55,054 nt of DNA, from NCBI GenBank assembly GCA_003615045.1, contig ML014236.1:1-55054 (forward strand), written 5' to 3'. Below are positions 30,691-41,900 of the stretch, one piece after another. This DNA is from Caulochytrium protostelioides (taxonomy: Eukaryota > Chytridiomycota > Caulochytriomycetes > Caulochytriales > Caulochytriaceae). Below the pieces are notes generated by a model. The model was not told the origin of the DNA. It made no database searches and saw nothing but the letters and a program-made list of their open reading frames with translations. Position numbers and translations under genes: made by a program. Every line of letters starts with the position of its first letter. Position 1 is the first letter of the stretch.

Positions 30691-32095
30691 TTAGTAGCGA
30701 TAGGAGCCCGTGAACCCCGAGGACCGGCGCCCCTCGATGCCGCCATAGAGGCTGCGGGCATTGAGGCCGTAGCCGCCGCCGCCGGCGCCGCCGGCGCCGC
30801 CGCCGTATCCCGCGAGCGCGTAGCCGGCGCCGCGCTGGCCGCGGCGCAAGCGTCGGCCCTGGCGGTCGCGCTCCTTCGCCAGCCGCGCGAGGCTCTCCTC
30901 GTCGAGCTCGCGCACGTCCGGCTGCCACTCCGTCTCGACGGCCTCGCCGCGGAAGGGCCGCTTGTGGGGGGCGAGCGGCGGCGCGCGCGCCGTCTCGCCG
31001 GTCTGCAGTCGCGCCGCGGCAACCTGCTCCCGGATCGCGACGGCGATCGCCGGCACGAACTGGCCCGCGATGCCGACGTCCGCCGCCAGCATCGCCGCAA
31101 AGCACTCCGGCGTGATGGCGCCCTCCGCCGCCGGCGACAGCGGCCACTCGAACTGGTCGCGCAGGTGCAGCGTGCCGACATGCAGGTTCAGCCGAATGAT
31201 GGCGCGCTCGCCGTCGTCGAGCGGCGTCGACGGCGGCGGGACTGCCGCGAACGGCGCCGGCAGCGCCGTCGCTGTCGGCGGCGGCGGCGACGTCGGGGCA
31301 GCCACAGCCGTCGCCGTCGCCGCGTCGCGCGGCTCGGACTTCATACCAGGATCGGATGGCGGTAACGACGCCGCGCCGGCGTCGGTGGTGGTCGGCCGTG
31401 CTGGTGGTGGGGGTGGGGCTGATGATGAGGAGGTCGGCGGTGGTGGGGGTGATGAGGCGGATGAGGCGAGTGACGCGGCCGCGACTTCGAGGGGGCCGCC
31501 GGGCGGCGTGTCCAGCGGCGGGAGAACGGCGGGTGAGGGCGTCGGCGAGGGCGGGAGGAGCTCCTCGACGGCGGCAGGCTCCAGCGCCGACAGCTGGGCA
31601 CGAATGGACTGGGCGATCAGCGGCACGAAGTGGCGCGGATAGACGTTGTCGAAGTCGTCGATAAAGAGCTGGGCAAAGTGCTCGGGCGTCACCAGCTGCT
31701 CGGCCGTGTTCCAGAGAAACGCGTCGTCGAGCTTGATGCCGTCCAGCTCCAGCGCAAGCGAGATCGGGACCAGCCGGACCGGGGCCTGCGCATGGTGCAG
31801 CAGCGTGGTCTTGGAGCTAGCCGAATCAAAAGACAACACAACAGCAGGTGAGCGACACGTATGCGGGTCGACCTTTCTTGGCATCCGTGGGGTGGAAAGG
31901 TGGGCAAGAGAGGCACGCTTCATGGCCGTCCTGCCGCATCAGGAGCGCGGAAGGTCACGGCGTCACGTACCTATAGACATGGCGCGTGGCCGGCCGCTGC
32001 TTGGACTTCTTGTAGCGCGGCACGAAGTCCGGCAGGGTCGGGGCCGCGATATACTCCTCCTCGTCGGAGGCTTCGTTGTAGAGGTTGCGTGACAT
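30691..32095 (-). CDS. SNF5: SNF5/SFH1/INI1 subunit of a SWI/SNF- or RSC-type chromatin remodeller (two exons)
   Basis: Exon 1 is 32095-31971 and exon 2 is 31816-30691 (416 aa); the 154-bp intron starts GTACGT and ends GGCTAG, and joining keeps the frame. Exon 1 begins M-S-R-N-L-Y-N and ends in a basic stretch K-K-S-K-Q-R-P. Two SNF5 repeats are clear: repeat 1 just after the junction (V-P-I-S-L-A-L-E-L-D-G, D-A-F-L-W-N, T-P-E-H-F-A) and repeat 2 near residues 235-310 (L-N-L-H-V-G, D-Q-F-E-W, T-P-E-C-F-A). They are separated by a Pro/Ser/Ala-rich linker of about 120 residues. A basic helix and a Gly/Tyr-rich tail follow. Total length is near that of yeast Sfh1, much shorter than Snf5, so an RSC role is possible but not proven. 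Without splicing, an ATG at 31923 inside the intron would give a different N-terminus. Confidence 0.87.
31817..31970 (-). other. Intron 1 of the SNF5 gene
   Basis: Donor GTACGT (reading down from 31970) and acceptor GGCTAG ending at 31817 on the minus strand, preceded by a T-rich tract. Removing it puts the start M-S-R-N-L in frame with the first SNF5 repeat. Confidence 0.75.
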
Positions 32096-32924
32096 GGTGT
32101 GGGGGCCCGCGACTGCGATCGCTGTCCTGGCCACGATACAATCGTATGGAAGCGCTGAAGCGTCAGGAGGGCGCCACCACCGGGACGCGAAGGCACGGCA
32201 AGCACGGCCTCGCGCGAAATGCCCAGGCGGCGATCGTGGCCCACGCGTATCACTTGAGCAAGCGGGGGCAAGGCACGCAGCGTCGCGCAAGCCGAGGGGC
32301 CGTCGGGCAGGTGGCCGTGGGTCAGGCCGACAGGACGCGGGAAACCATAGGGCTAGCGGGGCGGAGGACCAGTCGGAACCGACCAGAACAGCACAGGCGT
32401 CAAGCACGCCATCGACAGCGTCACGACGGCTCGGGACCGCGGCGGCGTGGTCAAGCGAAGAGCGATCCGAAGGGCACCTGTGCTTGTACAGATGCGGTGG
32501 CAGCGGGCGGCCGCGCCGCCAAGTCGGTGGTCCGCCCGTGAGGAAAGGACAGAGAGGCCGGGAGGCGCGGGTCCCATCCCAGACTGCGCAGCCATGGGAA
32601 GGCGAACAAGGGGCCAGCACCCGAGAAATGCGCCACACGGTCACCAACGCCCTCGCGCTCGAGAGACGTCGGTCCGGCGAAACAGGAAACACCATCCATA
32701 CCACGGGCCATCCTGATCCTCGCGAGGCTTCTGGCACCGGCAATCGAGAGAATAAGAACAATTTCATATAAAACGAGGAAAACGGAACGGAGAGAGAAAT
32801 ATCGAAAGAAAGCGAAGGGCGGCTCAGATCGCCCACGCAAAAGAAGGCTGGGGTTCACGCAACAGGACCCGAAAACTCTGTCACGACGTCGGATACCCGC
32901 AGCGATGGAAGCGACTCTCGCAAA
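32096..32924. other. Intergenic region between SNF5 and carboxypeptidase Y genes
   Basis: No gene was recognised. The A-rich part at 32680-32860 includes CATATAAAAC at 32765-32774. It should contain the SNF5 promoter and the 3' end of the carboxypeptidase gene. Confidence 0.45.
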
Positions 32925-34598
32925 TTAGGCAAAGTTCTTCTTCTGGATCCAGGTCTCGATCATCTCGGCGCCGGCCTCGGGCTGGTCGTAGGGGACCATG
33001 TGGCCAGCCTCGTAGATCTGGAGGAACGTCAGGTTCTCGTGGGCACGGACCTTGCCGCCAACCTTGCCGGTGCGGCCGACCTTCCAGTCGACGTCCTCGG
33101 CATTCTCGAACTCGTCCTGGCCCGACCACTCGAGCGCGCGGATCCACGCCTTGTTGCCGATCCAGTTGCAGATATAGTCCGCGTCGCCGGCGTAGATGAG
33201 GATGCGCACGCCCGACTCGAGCAGCGGCACGAGCAGCTGCTGGAAGGGCAGCGGCCAGTCGCCTTGCATCACAAAGTTGCGGTTGACATCGAAGTTGCAG
33301 CCCTGGTACGCGCGGTCCACGCCGAGCTCCGACTGGACGGCAGGCAGGTTCAGCCACGCCTCAATGTCCTCCAGGATCGGGTAGCACAGCTTGGAGCCCG
33401 GGGCGCAGTCCGTGCGGACATCGTACACGTTACGACCCGTCTGCTGGAAGGGCCCGATCATGGCGTTGTTGCAGTACATGGTCGCCGGAACGCAAGCGAA
33501 GGGCGTCTTCCACTTGTAGCACGACTGCACCAGGCTCGCGCACGTTTCATACTTACCGCGCATCTGGTCACACTGCTCGTTTGTCAGAACAGGGCCATAC
33601 TTGGTATCGCACGCCATGTCCGGGTAGTACTTGTACTGCACCAGCGCGTCGGTCAGACCGTTGCCGATCGCCAGCGAGTCGAGGTGGATGGTGACGAGGT
33701 CTTCGGGACGGAGACTTTGCTGCGCAAGACCGCGCTGGTGGGCGACCTGCTCGGCCTTGGCGTTCCCAGCAGCGATCGTGGCGCCGATCTGGGGAATGTA
33801 GTGACCCGCATACGACTCGCCCGTCACGTGGAAATCGGCCGGCTGGTACTTCGTGAACGTCTGCAAAAAGATCTGGAGGAACGCATAAACGTCCTTCGCG
33901 GCTTCCTTGGTGTTGCTGACGGCCTCGTTGCCTTCGCCATACGAGAACCCGACATCGACCGGCTGGTCAAGGAAGACAATGTTGGCCTTGTTGTTCCACG
34001 AGTGATCGTTGTGAACGGTGCCGTTGCCGTTCTCGCTCATGCGGCACGGACCGAGCTCCATGAAGAGGCCCGTCAGCGAGGAGCAACCGGGCCCGCCGTT
34101 CAGCCAGAGCAGGAACGGGTCCGAGTCCGGCTTGTCGCGCGACTCAAAGAACCAAAAGAAGAAGTGCTTGTCCGTGCCGACGTCGAGGTAGCCCACGTGC
34201 TGCTTGACGGTGTTGTCGCACAGCGTGACATCGCTCTTGACGCGGATCTTGTGGTCGGGAAACGCCGCGTGGCGGAACGACGTAAACTGGCCGTCGGCCT
34301 CCGAAAAGGCCTGCGTGTTCACGGGCATCACGGGGCGCGATTCGGGCGTCACGGCGAGCAGCTGCGGCATCGGGCTAGCGTCGACGCGCACCGCCGGCTT
34401 GGACGTCGGCTCGTCCTCGTGCGCGACCGAGCCCGCGAGGGGGTGCAGGAAGGCCTGCGCCGCATACTTCGCCGATGTCACGATCTCGGACCACACCGAG
34501 TGGCCGGCGATCTCGTCGACGCGACGGGGCTCGGCGGCGACATTCGTCACGGCCAACGCCGCGGTCGCCGCGGCGGTGAGCAGAGCCGACGCGCGCAT
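32925..34598 (-). CDS. PRC1: Carboxypeptidase Y-like vacuolar serine carboxypeptidase (S10)
   Basis: 557 aa. Removes C-terminal residues from peptides in the vacuole. A signal peptide (about 1-22: M-R-A-S-A-L-L-T-A-A-A-T-A-A-L-A-V) is followed by a propeptide to about residue 115. The mature enzyme starts near the conserved V-K-Q-H-V-G-Y-L-D. Substrate/oxyanion region W-L-N-G-G-P-G-C-S-S is intact. The catalytic triad is present: S262 in G-E-S-Y-A-G, Asp in Y-A-G-D-A-D-Y-I-C-N-W (D472/D474), H533 in A-G-H-M-V-P. Cysteines typical of CPY (C-V-P-A-T-M-Y-C-N-N, L-C-Y-P-I-L) are present, as are N-glycosylation sites N-G-T and N-L-T. Similarity to yeast Prc1 is high across the mature region, so the call is firm. 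Expected processing is removal of the propeptide on arrival in the vacuole. Confidence 0.95.
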   Translation of the reverse strand: MRASALLTAAATAALAVTNVAAEPRRVDEIAGHSVWSEIVTSAKYAAQAFLHPLAGSVAHEDEPTSKPAVRVDASPMPQLLAVTPESRPVMPVNTQAFSEADGQFTSFRHAAFPDHKIRVKSDVTLCDNTVKQHVGYLDVGTDKHFFFWFFESRDKPDSDPFLLWLNGGPGCSSLTGLFMELGPCRMSENGNGTVHNDHSWNNKANIVFLDQPVDVGFSYGEGNEAVSNTKEAAKDVYAFLQIFLQTFTKYQPADFHVTGESYAGHYIPQIGATIAAGNAKAEQVAHQRGLAQQSLRPEDLVTIHLDSLAIGNGLTDALVQYKYYPDMACDTKYGPVLTNEQCDQMRGKYETCASLVQSCYKWKTPFACVPATMYCNNAMIGPFQQTGRNVYDVRTDCAPGSKLCYPILEDIEAWLNLPAVQSELGVDRAYQGCNFDVNRNFVMQGDWPLPFQQLLVPLLESGVRILIYAGDADYICNWIGNKAWIRALEWSGQDEFENAEDVDWKVGRTGKVGGKVRAHENLTFLQIYEAGHMVPYDQPEAGAEMIETWIQKKNFA

Positions 34599-34755
34599 GG
34601 CGAGAGCTGCTCGTCAGAAGCAAAGAAGGAGGCGTGGGAAATATGAAGAAGAGAAAAAAAAGGAGAGAGACGGGCGTCGTGGTGATGAGGGTGGACTGAA
34701 GTAGAGAGGATCACGGAACGTGATGGGATGTGATGGGATGCCCGAAAAAAAAAAA

Positions 34756-34782
34756 GGATGCAATGCAATGCAATGCAATGCC
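34756..34782. repeat. (ATGCA)n pentanucleotide repeat
   Basis: About five perfect ATGCA units upstream of the carboxypeptidase gene. Confidence 0.85.
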
Positions 34783-35145
34783 ATCCGAGGGAGATCCGCC
34801 TGATTCCGATGGAGAAGCAAGCGTCGATGCAAATGACTCAACGACCAATGGATCAACACGATCCGCCCGATTGCGCTTAAGTATGCGGCGAGCAATGCGC
34901 GAGAGATCAGGTGCGCACGACCAGGAACGAACGAGAGCGGGTGCTGAGCAGTGTGCCACGCGCAAGGCCGCGTGATGCGCCCCTGGAGCGAGATGAAAGC
35001 TGACGGTGGCGAGGGGATGCCTTCCGAGCGGCGGCAAGGGCAGCGCGACCCTGTTGGCTGGGCACCTGCTGCGGCGGCCCGAGGCGCCGGAGACGGTGTG
35101 GTCTGGGCGCGCGGATGGCGTGGCCGTGTGGGGTCAACCGCGATG

Positions 35146-35183
35146 CGATGCGAAGCGAAGCGATGCGATGCGATGCGATGCGT
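35146..35183. repeat. GATGC/GAAGC pentanucleotide repeat
   Basis: About seven units of GATGC with two GAAGC variants, intergenic. Confidence 0.85.
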
Positions 35184-36752
35184 GGCTTAGCCAACGATTC
35201 CGCACCGCCGCAACCCGATCCAAGGGCGGATCACAGGTGTTGTCGTGGAGGCGTCGCGGCTGTCTTGGCTTGCGAGCGCTTGCGAACGGGGGCCGCGGCG
35301 TTAGCGAGAGAAGCGAAAAGCGCGGGCTCCGTCGCGATACCACGAGCAGGTCAAAGGAGGTGGTGAGCCGAGGCCGCGTGGAGATGGGCGGCGTCCGCTG
35401 GCCAAGGGCGAAGGAGGCGAGAGGCGTTGGAACGAAGCCGAGAAGCAACGCCAGACGCGTACCCGAATGAGGGAATCAAATTCGAATCGAAGCGCCGAGA
35501 TGCCATGGGACGATCGCGCCGGCAGATGATGCCGCGAGAAGTCGCGGAGTCAGGCAAGTCGTGGCACCCGCGGCATCCCATCGAGTGATGGAGCCTTATC
35601 GACCATGATCATCGTCGGCAACAGGTGAGATGGGAGGTCCCTGCCTTTTATACTTGAGACATCAAGATCAGACGCATCGAACCGCGTGCTCATCGACTGA
35701 CACAAGACACCAGGCGGCATGGCGGCATGGCTTCCCGAGGATCCACGGCAGGATGACGAAGGAACACAGACACACCTATCCGATCCCTTTGGCGGTGCTG
35801 TCCACCCAGCGCCGCCTCATGCGGACCTGCGACAAAGGAACGTTCCCCTGGTTCGTTCGCAAGCGCCTGAAAGGCAGACTCGAGCCCGAACATGGTATCT
35901 TTCCTTGACGGGGGGCAGTCGAGGGAAAAACAAACGTCATTCTTGCGATCGCTGAATGGAGATGACCGACAAAGGCCGGCATACCCTTGGAAGGATGTTG
36001 TTTCTGTACTCGGGTATTTCTGACTCGATTGTGTTGACGATGAGTCGTGAGATTCGCGACCGAGCATATCAATGTTTCATCAGGATCTCCGTTTCCAGAA
36101 ATGCACAAAGAATGAATTCCATAGGATTGGGACGAGGCCAGTACAAGGCCACATTCATACGCATTCAGACGAAAAGAAGCGACGGCTGTCCCGCCGTTCC
36201 GCGTGATATCAGTCAGTGATGGCCACTGAAGTGCGATGAAGTGATTGAGACGAATGATGCGCCTGCGTCGCATGCAGACAATGTTGCATGCCAGACGCTG
36301 CTTGACCAGGAACCATGCTGCGATGTGACATCGTTGTCCACATTCCAAAAGACGAACGTATCAGGTTCTGGTTATTCCGGTAGCGCCTCGGCGATTGGCG
36401 CCGTCTGCGGCTGCGACTCGCTTCATGGCATCGCCAGCGCCTATGTGACACACCGTTCTCCGACACGGGGGCTTGGCACGCGGGCGAGCTCAGCCTCCGA
36501 TGAAGGAGGGACCGACGGAGAGTCAAAGCGGTGGCGGCATGACCGTCCGCCCGGCGCCAGCCGGTGCGTCGTTGAAGTAGCGCTCACATCGCATCCGCTG
36601 TCGGGGATGATCCGCATCGAACCATACTCGATGCTGATCATGCTCGCTGTGGGTCAGGCATGCGCCCCGCATCCTCGTCTGATCCTTCGTAGACGGCACG
36701 TCCGCACCCTTCTCCGGCCATCGTCCACATCCGTCACCTACTCGCACTCACC

Positions 36753-37913
36753 ATGGCGACTTCTTCCCGGCGGGCTCCGCCAGCTCCGCTAGCCCCGCTG
36801 GCCTCGAGGGCCCCGCCGGCTCCCCTAGTGATCGCCATGCCGCCGAGCGAGGCCGACGCGGCGGCGTCTCACGAGCTCGAGCCGTCCGCGCCGCCCATCT
36901 GGATCGACACGACCGCGATCACGGCGGGACGCCCGTGCGCCCGGCTACCGCGCGATGTCCGGCTCTGCGTGAGCCCGCGCGATCCCGCGGCCGCCGAGGC
37001 CCACGCGGTGCTCAAGCGGGTCCTCGACCGCCTGGCCGTCGCCTTCGCCGGCCATGGCGATGCGTCAGGACCGACGGCGGCCGCGGTGCGGTCTCGCTTG
37101 GCGGCGGTGCCATGGCGACTTCGGACGCCGGCAGGCCGCGTCGTGGCGCCGCAGCAGTCGGTCCTGCGGGACGCCGAGACGGCGGCCCCAGCCGCCGCGG
37201 CTGACGCGATCCCAGGCGTCCGGCACCACCCGGTCTGCCTCACGCTGACGGTCGCTCTCTGCGGCGGCAAGGGCGGGCTGGGCACCCAGCTGCGCGCGCA
37301 GGGCGGGCGCATGTCCAGCCAGAAGACGACCAACTACGAGGCATGCCGAGACCTCGCGGGCCGGCGGCTGCAGACGGTGCATGCGGCGCAGCGCGTGGCC
37401 GAGCGTGCGGCCGCCGCGCCCGCGCGCGAGCAGGCCAAGCAGGCGGCCCTCGCGGCCGCCATCCGCGCAAAGCGGGAGGCAGCGGCCCGGCTGGAGGCCG
37501 CCGCCGCGCCGCCGCCGGCTGAGGCTGAGGCGACGACGGGTGCTCGAGCGCGGGCCGCCGAGGCGTCTGCCCGCGCCGAGCCCGGGCGTGACGACCGTGT
37601 GAATTATTACCGCGTGATGGATACGGCGACGAAAGACATTCAGGCTGCGACGCGAGCCCTCACATCGTCGTCGTTCTCATGGCCACCCTCCGTTCCCGCG
37701 TCGGCATCATCAGCCGCTGGGCCGAGCAAGAGACCTGCAACAGAGACAATCGTCACCGCGCCGCAAACGTCGTCGTCCTCGTCGTCCTTGCCACCATCCC
37801 ATGAGAAGGGCAAGCAGCCCGCAGCCCCAAAGACGGCTGCCGGCACGAAACGCAAGCGCAACGTGTGGGATGATGTGTCGAGCGATAGTGAGGATCCGGA
37901 GGCAGGTCACTGA
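36753..37913 (+). CDS. SDE2: SDE2-type protein (ubiquitin-like N-terminus cleaved at GG-KGG; splicing/genome stability)
   Basis: 386 aa from ATG 36753; ATG 36837 is an alternative start. In fission yeast and humans SDE2 is made with a ubiquitin-like N-terminal fold that deubiquitinases remove after a Gly-Gly, leaving a Lys-starting product that joins the spliceosome (fission yeast) or acts in replication-stress control (human). Here the hallmark L-C-G-G-K-G-G-L-G is at residues 169-177, so cleavage is expected after G172. It is followed by the conserved block L-R-A-Q-G-G-R-M-S-S, K-T-T-N-Y-E-A-C-R-D-L and G-R-R-L-Q-T-V. The ubiquitin-like part (about 48-172) is divergent and carries an Ala-rich insert. 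The rest is an Ala-rich helical region (205-290) and a Ser-rich tail with a basic K-R-K-R motif, possibly a nuclear signal. No SAP domain is visible. Confidence 0.88.
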   Translation: MATSSRRAPPAPLAPLASRAPPAPLVIAMPPSEADAAASHELEPSAPPIWIDTTAITAGRPCARLPRDVRLCVSPRDPAAAEAHAVLKRVLDRLAVAFAGHGDASGPTAAAVRSRLAAVPWRLRTPAGRVVAPQQSVLRDAETAAPAAAADAIPGVRHHPVCLTLTVALCGGKGGLGTQLRAQGGRMSSQKTTNYEACRDLAGRRLQTVHAAQRVAERAAAAPAREQAKQAALAAAIRAKREAAARLEAAAAPPPAEAEATTGARARAAEASARAEPGRDDRVNYYRVMDTATKDIQAATRALTSSSFSWPPSVPASASSAAGPSKRPATETIVTAPQTSSSSSSLPPSHEKGKQPAAPKTAAGTKRKRNVWDDVSSDSEDPEAGH

Positions 37914-38952
37914 TTGGCATGAAAAATCACGTCTACGACGAGCATGCCGGTGCCATTTCCATCATCTAAGAGAAGACATGATTTACAGCAGGGTCGAAGC
38001 TAGCATCAAGCTGATAAAGATTCGAAATTCAAAGCCCCCGCTGGGCGCCCCGAGGGCCACCGAATGTGATGGAATCGGACGGCTGACATCGCCAGGCAGT
38101 CGCTTGGACTTCATGCCCAATGCAGTAAGCCGAGGGCCGCGCCGACGGTGGCCGCGGGGTCTCGAGGCCGTCGGCATTCCCCGGCATCCGGCATCCGGCA
38201 TCCAACATCCGGCATCCGACATCCAACATCCGGCATCCGACATCCAACATCCGGCATCCGACATCCAGCATCCGGCATCCGACATCCGGCATCCGACATC
38301 CGGCATCCCGCGCGTGCATGTCACATCCTGACGGCCGCCACGTCACGCAGTCGACGGCGACCACATCCACTTGCAGCGTGGGCGGCGCTGCCGCGCCGCG
38401 CCGCGCCGGGGCCCCCGCGCCGCTCATGGGACCCGCCACCATCTCGACGTGTCGTTGGCGGGGGCCGCCTGACTGGGGCAGGCCCGCGATGGCGCCTCGT
38501 GCACCGGGCGGCGGCTGCGGCGGCACGGGCCTTATCGTTCCTTGGCCGGCCTCGGAGACGCCTGGGGTGGGAGTCTGGGGCCTGGGAGTCCACCGTCAAT
38601 CGCGATGCCGTCCCTTGACGCCTCGTCGGATAAGATGCTCTTGGGACAATGAACGATGTGGGATGCATCGGGCGATGATGGGCTGTGGGCCTGACAACTG
38701 AGGGATCTGGAGGCGATTTGACGGTGACGACGAACGGATGCTGCTTCTGCCGGAGACTCGCTCCGAACGTCCGACCGACGCGCTTTCGTCTTGCCCTCAT
38801 CTGGTGCCGCAGTCGACCATCCCTTCGACACACCACCTTCCCGCGACATCGTTACCGGCTACGTGGATACGTTGTCTTTGGTTCCATTCGGCGTGTGCAC
38901 ACTGCTGCTTCCCCGCCTCTGAACCTCGCGCGTCGCGCTTTTTTGTCCGACC
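37914..38952. other. Intergenic region between SDE2 and SERCA genes
   Basis: Contains the minisatellite listed next. A pyrimidine-rich stretch (about 38905-38950) lies directly before the SERCA ATG, as in many fungal promoters. No other gene was seen. Confidence 0.5.
38176..38308. repeat. Minisatellite of 7-bp and 21-bp CATCCGG/CATCCGA/CATCCAA units
   Basis: About 19 heptamer-like units (GGCATCC, GACATCC, AACATCC) are arranged in a higher-order 21-bp pattern. The array is open in all frames on one strand, but the peptides are only repeat products, so I treat it as non-coding. Confidence 0.85.
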
Positions 38953-41900
38953 ATGGACGCCAGCTTTTCGAAGTCGACGGACGAGGTCCTCCGCTTTTTT
39001 GATGTGGACCTCGATCAAGGCCTTTCCGACAAGCGCGTCGAAGAGCAACGCGAAGCCTTCGGCGAAAATGGTAAGTCACGTCTCCTCTTTTCTCTTCTTC
39101 TGCGACGAAGCCATCCCGATGGGCACCCCTGCGCGAGAAGACCACATGTCCCAGCACGTCGCGCACGTCATGTGCCATGCAGCCACATAGCGTGGCCTTC
39201 ACTCGTTGATACCGTGCCGATGCGCGAAGTTATTCTGTGACTCACCCGCTCCCCGGTTTATTCTTTGGTTGGTGTCGTGATACCATTCAGCTTTGCCGGA
39301 GGATCCCCCGACCCCGATTTGGGAGCTGATTCTGGAGCAATTCAAGGACAAGCTCGTCTTGATTCTGCTGGGCGCTGCGGGCGTGTCGCTCGTACTGGCA
39401 TTCCTCGAGACAGACGAGAAGGAAAAGTCGACGGCGTTTGTCGAGCCGATGGTGATCCTGCTAATTCTGATCGCGAACGCGTTTGTCGGCGTCGTCCAGG
39501 AGACCAAGGCCGAGCACGCAATCGAGGCGCTGAAAGAATACTCCCCGGACGAAGCGACGGTGAAGCGCAATGGCCAGCTGCTGCGTATCCCGACGGAGGA
39601 GCTCGTGCCGGGCGATGTTGTCTTCCTCGCGGTCGGCGACAAGGTGCCCGCCGACATCCGTTTGATGAACGTTCAGAGCTCCGCGTTTAAGGCGGACCAG
39701 GCGATTCTGACTGGTGAGCCTATTTCCGTGAGCAAGGACCCGGATGTCGTGGTCCAGGACACACGCGCGGTCAAGCAAGACCAGGTGAACCTTCTGTTCT
39801 CGGGGACGACCGTCACGGTCGGCAAAGGCTACGGCATTGTGGTGCAGACCGGCGTGAACACGGCGATCGGCAACATTCACGACTCGATCACGTCGCAGAT
39901 CGCTGAGAAGACGCCGCTCAAGATTGCGCTGGACGACTTTGGCGACCAGCTGGCGTGGATCATTACCATTATCTGCATTCTCGTCTGGGGCATCAACATC
40001 CGCCACTTCAGCGATCCTGCCTTCGAGGGCAACGCGCTCCGTGGCGCCGTGTACTATTTCAAGATCGCTGTTGCCCTCGCCGTTGCGGCGATTCCCGAGG
40101 GCTTGTCGGTAGTGATCACGACGTGCCTCGCCTTGGGCACCAAGCGGATGGCGCGCCAGGGCGCGATCGTGCGCAAACTCCGCTCGGTCGAGACGCTCGG
40201 CTGCACGCGCGTCATCTGCTCGGACAAGACCGGTACGCTGACCACAAACATGATGAGTGTCCGCCGTGTGCTCACGTTCGGCGCGAATGCCGGCCATCTC
40301 AATCGCTACCAGATCACAGGCTCTTCCTATGGCCCGGAGGGCCAGGTGCGTCTCAACGGCGAGGCCATCAACGACGTCGTCGCAAATGCCGACAAGGACC
40401 ACAGTCTTGCGGAGCTGCTCCACATCTGCAGCCAGTGCAACGACTCGTCGATCGCGTATGACAGCGGTGCGTACACTAAGGTCGGCGAGCCGACCGAAGT
40501 GGCCCTGCTATCACTGGTGGAGAAGATGGCGCCGCTCTTCGACGGCAAGCTGGAAGCCCTCGCGGGCCCGCACCACATCGAGGCCTTGTCGGAGAGCGAG
40601 CGAGCGCACCGTGCCAACGCGTACCACCGCCACATCAGCAGCCTGTACACCCGCGAGACGACGCTCGAGTTCTCCCGCGACCGCAAGTCCATGTCGGTCA
40701 TTGTCGAGCGCGACGGCCGGACCCGCAAGCGCCGCACGCGTCTCATGTACGTGAAGGGCGCCCCCGAAAGCATTCTGGAGCGCTGCGAGTTTATCCGTCT
40801 CGGCGAGTCGACTGAGCCCCTGGACGATGCCACGCGCGAGTCGGTGCTCGAGCAGATCGCCACATGGGGCGAACAGGAGTCCCTCCGCGTGCTCGCGATG
40901 GCTTCCCGTGACGCCACGGATCTGCCGCAGCCTCTGAAGCTCGATCCCACGCAGTATGCGAAGGTCGAGTCGGGCCTTACCTTCGTCGGTCTGGTCGGGA
41001 TGACCGACCCGCCGCGTGTCGAAGTCGCGGGCAGTCTGCAGCGCTGCCGCGAGGCCGGCATTCGGGTGATCGTGATCACGGGTGACAACAAGAAGACGGC
41101 CGAGTCGATCTGCCGCCAGATCGGCGTGTTTGGCGCGAACGAGAACTTGACCGGCAAGAGCTACACGGGCCGCGAGTTCGATGACATGACGACCGAAGAG
41201 AAGCGCCGTGCCGTGCTACGCGCGTCGCTGTTCAGCCGCACCGAGCCTGCCCACAAGCAGGAGCTCGTGGACCTGCTCAAGAAGGAAGGGATGGTCTGCG
41301 CCATGACGGGCGACGGTGTGAACGATGCGCCTGCGCTGAAGGCCGCCGATATCGGGGTCGCCATGGGCACCGGCACGGATGTGGCAAAGCTCGCCTCGGA
41401 CATGGTGCTCCAGGACGACAATTTTGCCACGATTGTCTCGGCGGTTCAGGAAGGACGCTCGATCTACAGCAACACCAAGCAGTTCATTCGCTACTTGATC
41501 AGCTCCAACATTGGCGAGGTCGTTTCGATCTTCCTGACGGTGCTACTTGGTCTGCCGGAAGCGCTCATCCCCGTGCAGCTGCTGTGGGTCAACCTGGTGA
41601 CGGACGGCCTCCCGGCGACGGCGCTCGGCTTCAACCCCTCGGACCATGACATCATGCACGTGCCCCCGCGGAATGCCCGCGAGCCCATCGTGACACGCTG
41701 GCTCTTTATCCGCTACATGGTGATCGGCACCTATGTCGGCGTCGCAACGATTGCCGGCTATGTCTGGTGGTACCTCTTCTACTCGCAGGGCCCGCAGATT
41801 ACCTACCACCACCTGAGCCACTTCCACCAGTGTGCGTCGCTGTTCCCCTCGATCGGCTGCGCCATGTTTACAGGCGAGATGGCGCGCCACGCCACGACGA

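Larger units (their letters stand above)
34599..36752. other. 2.2 kb divergent intergenic region between carboxypeptidase Y and SDE2
   Basis: Holds the promoters of both genes. Short repeats are at 34756-34782 (ATGCA) and 35146-35183 (GATGC). The part at 35580-36400 is noticeably less GC-rich; a 190-codon minus-strand frame there (35776-36348) has no motif I know and may be chance or an eroded transposon. Confidence 0.45.

Noticed and set aside
31923-31923. ATG at 31923 as unspliced start of SNF5
   Set aside because: It lies in what looks like an intron with good splice sites; the spliced start at 32095 gives a better protein, although the alternative is not excluded.
35461-35490. AAATTCGAATC considered as a tRNA T-loop
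   Set aside because: No matching acceptor, D-arm or anticodon arm at the proper distances.
35776-36348. 190-codon minus-strand frame in a less GC-rich stretch, considered as a transposase relic
   Set aside because: No catalytic motif of any transposase family could be found.
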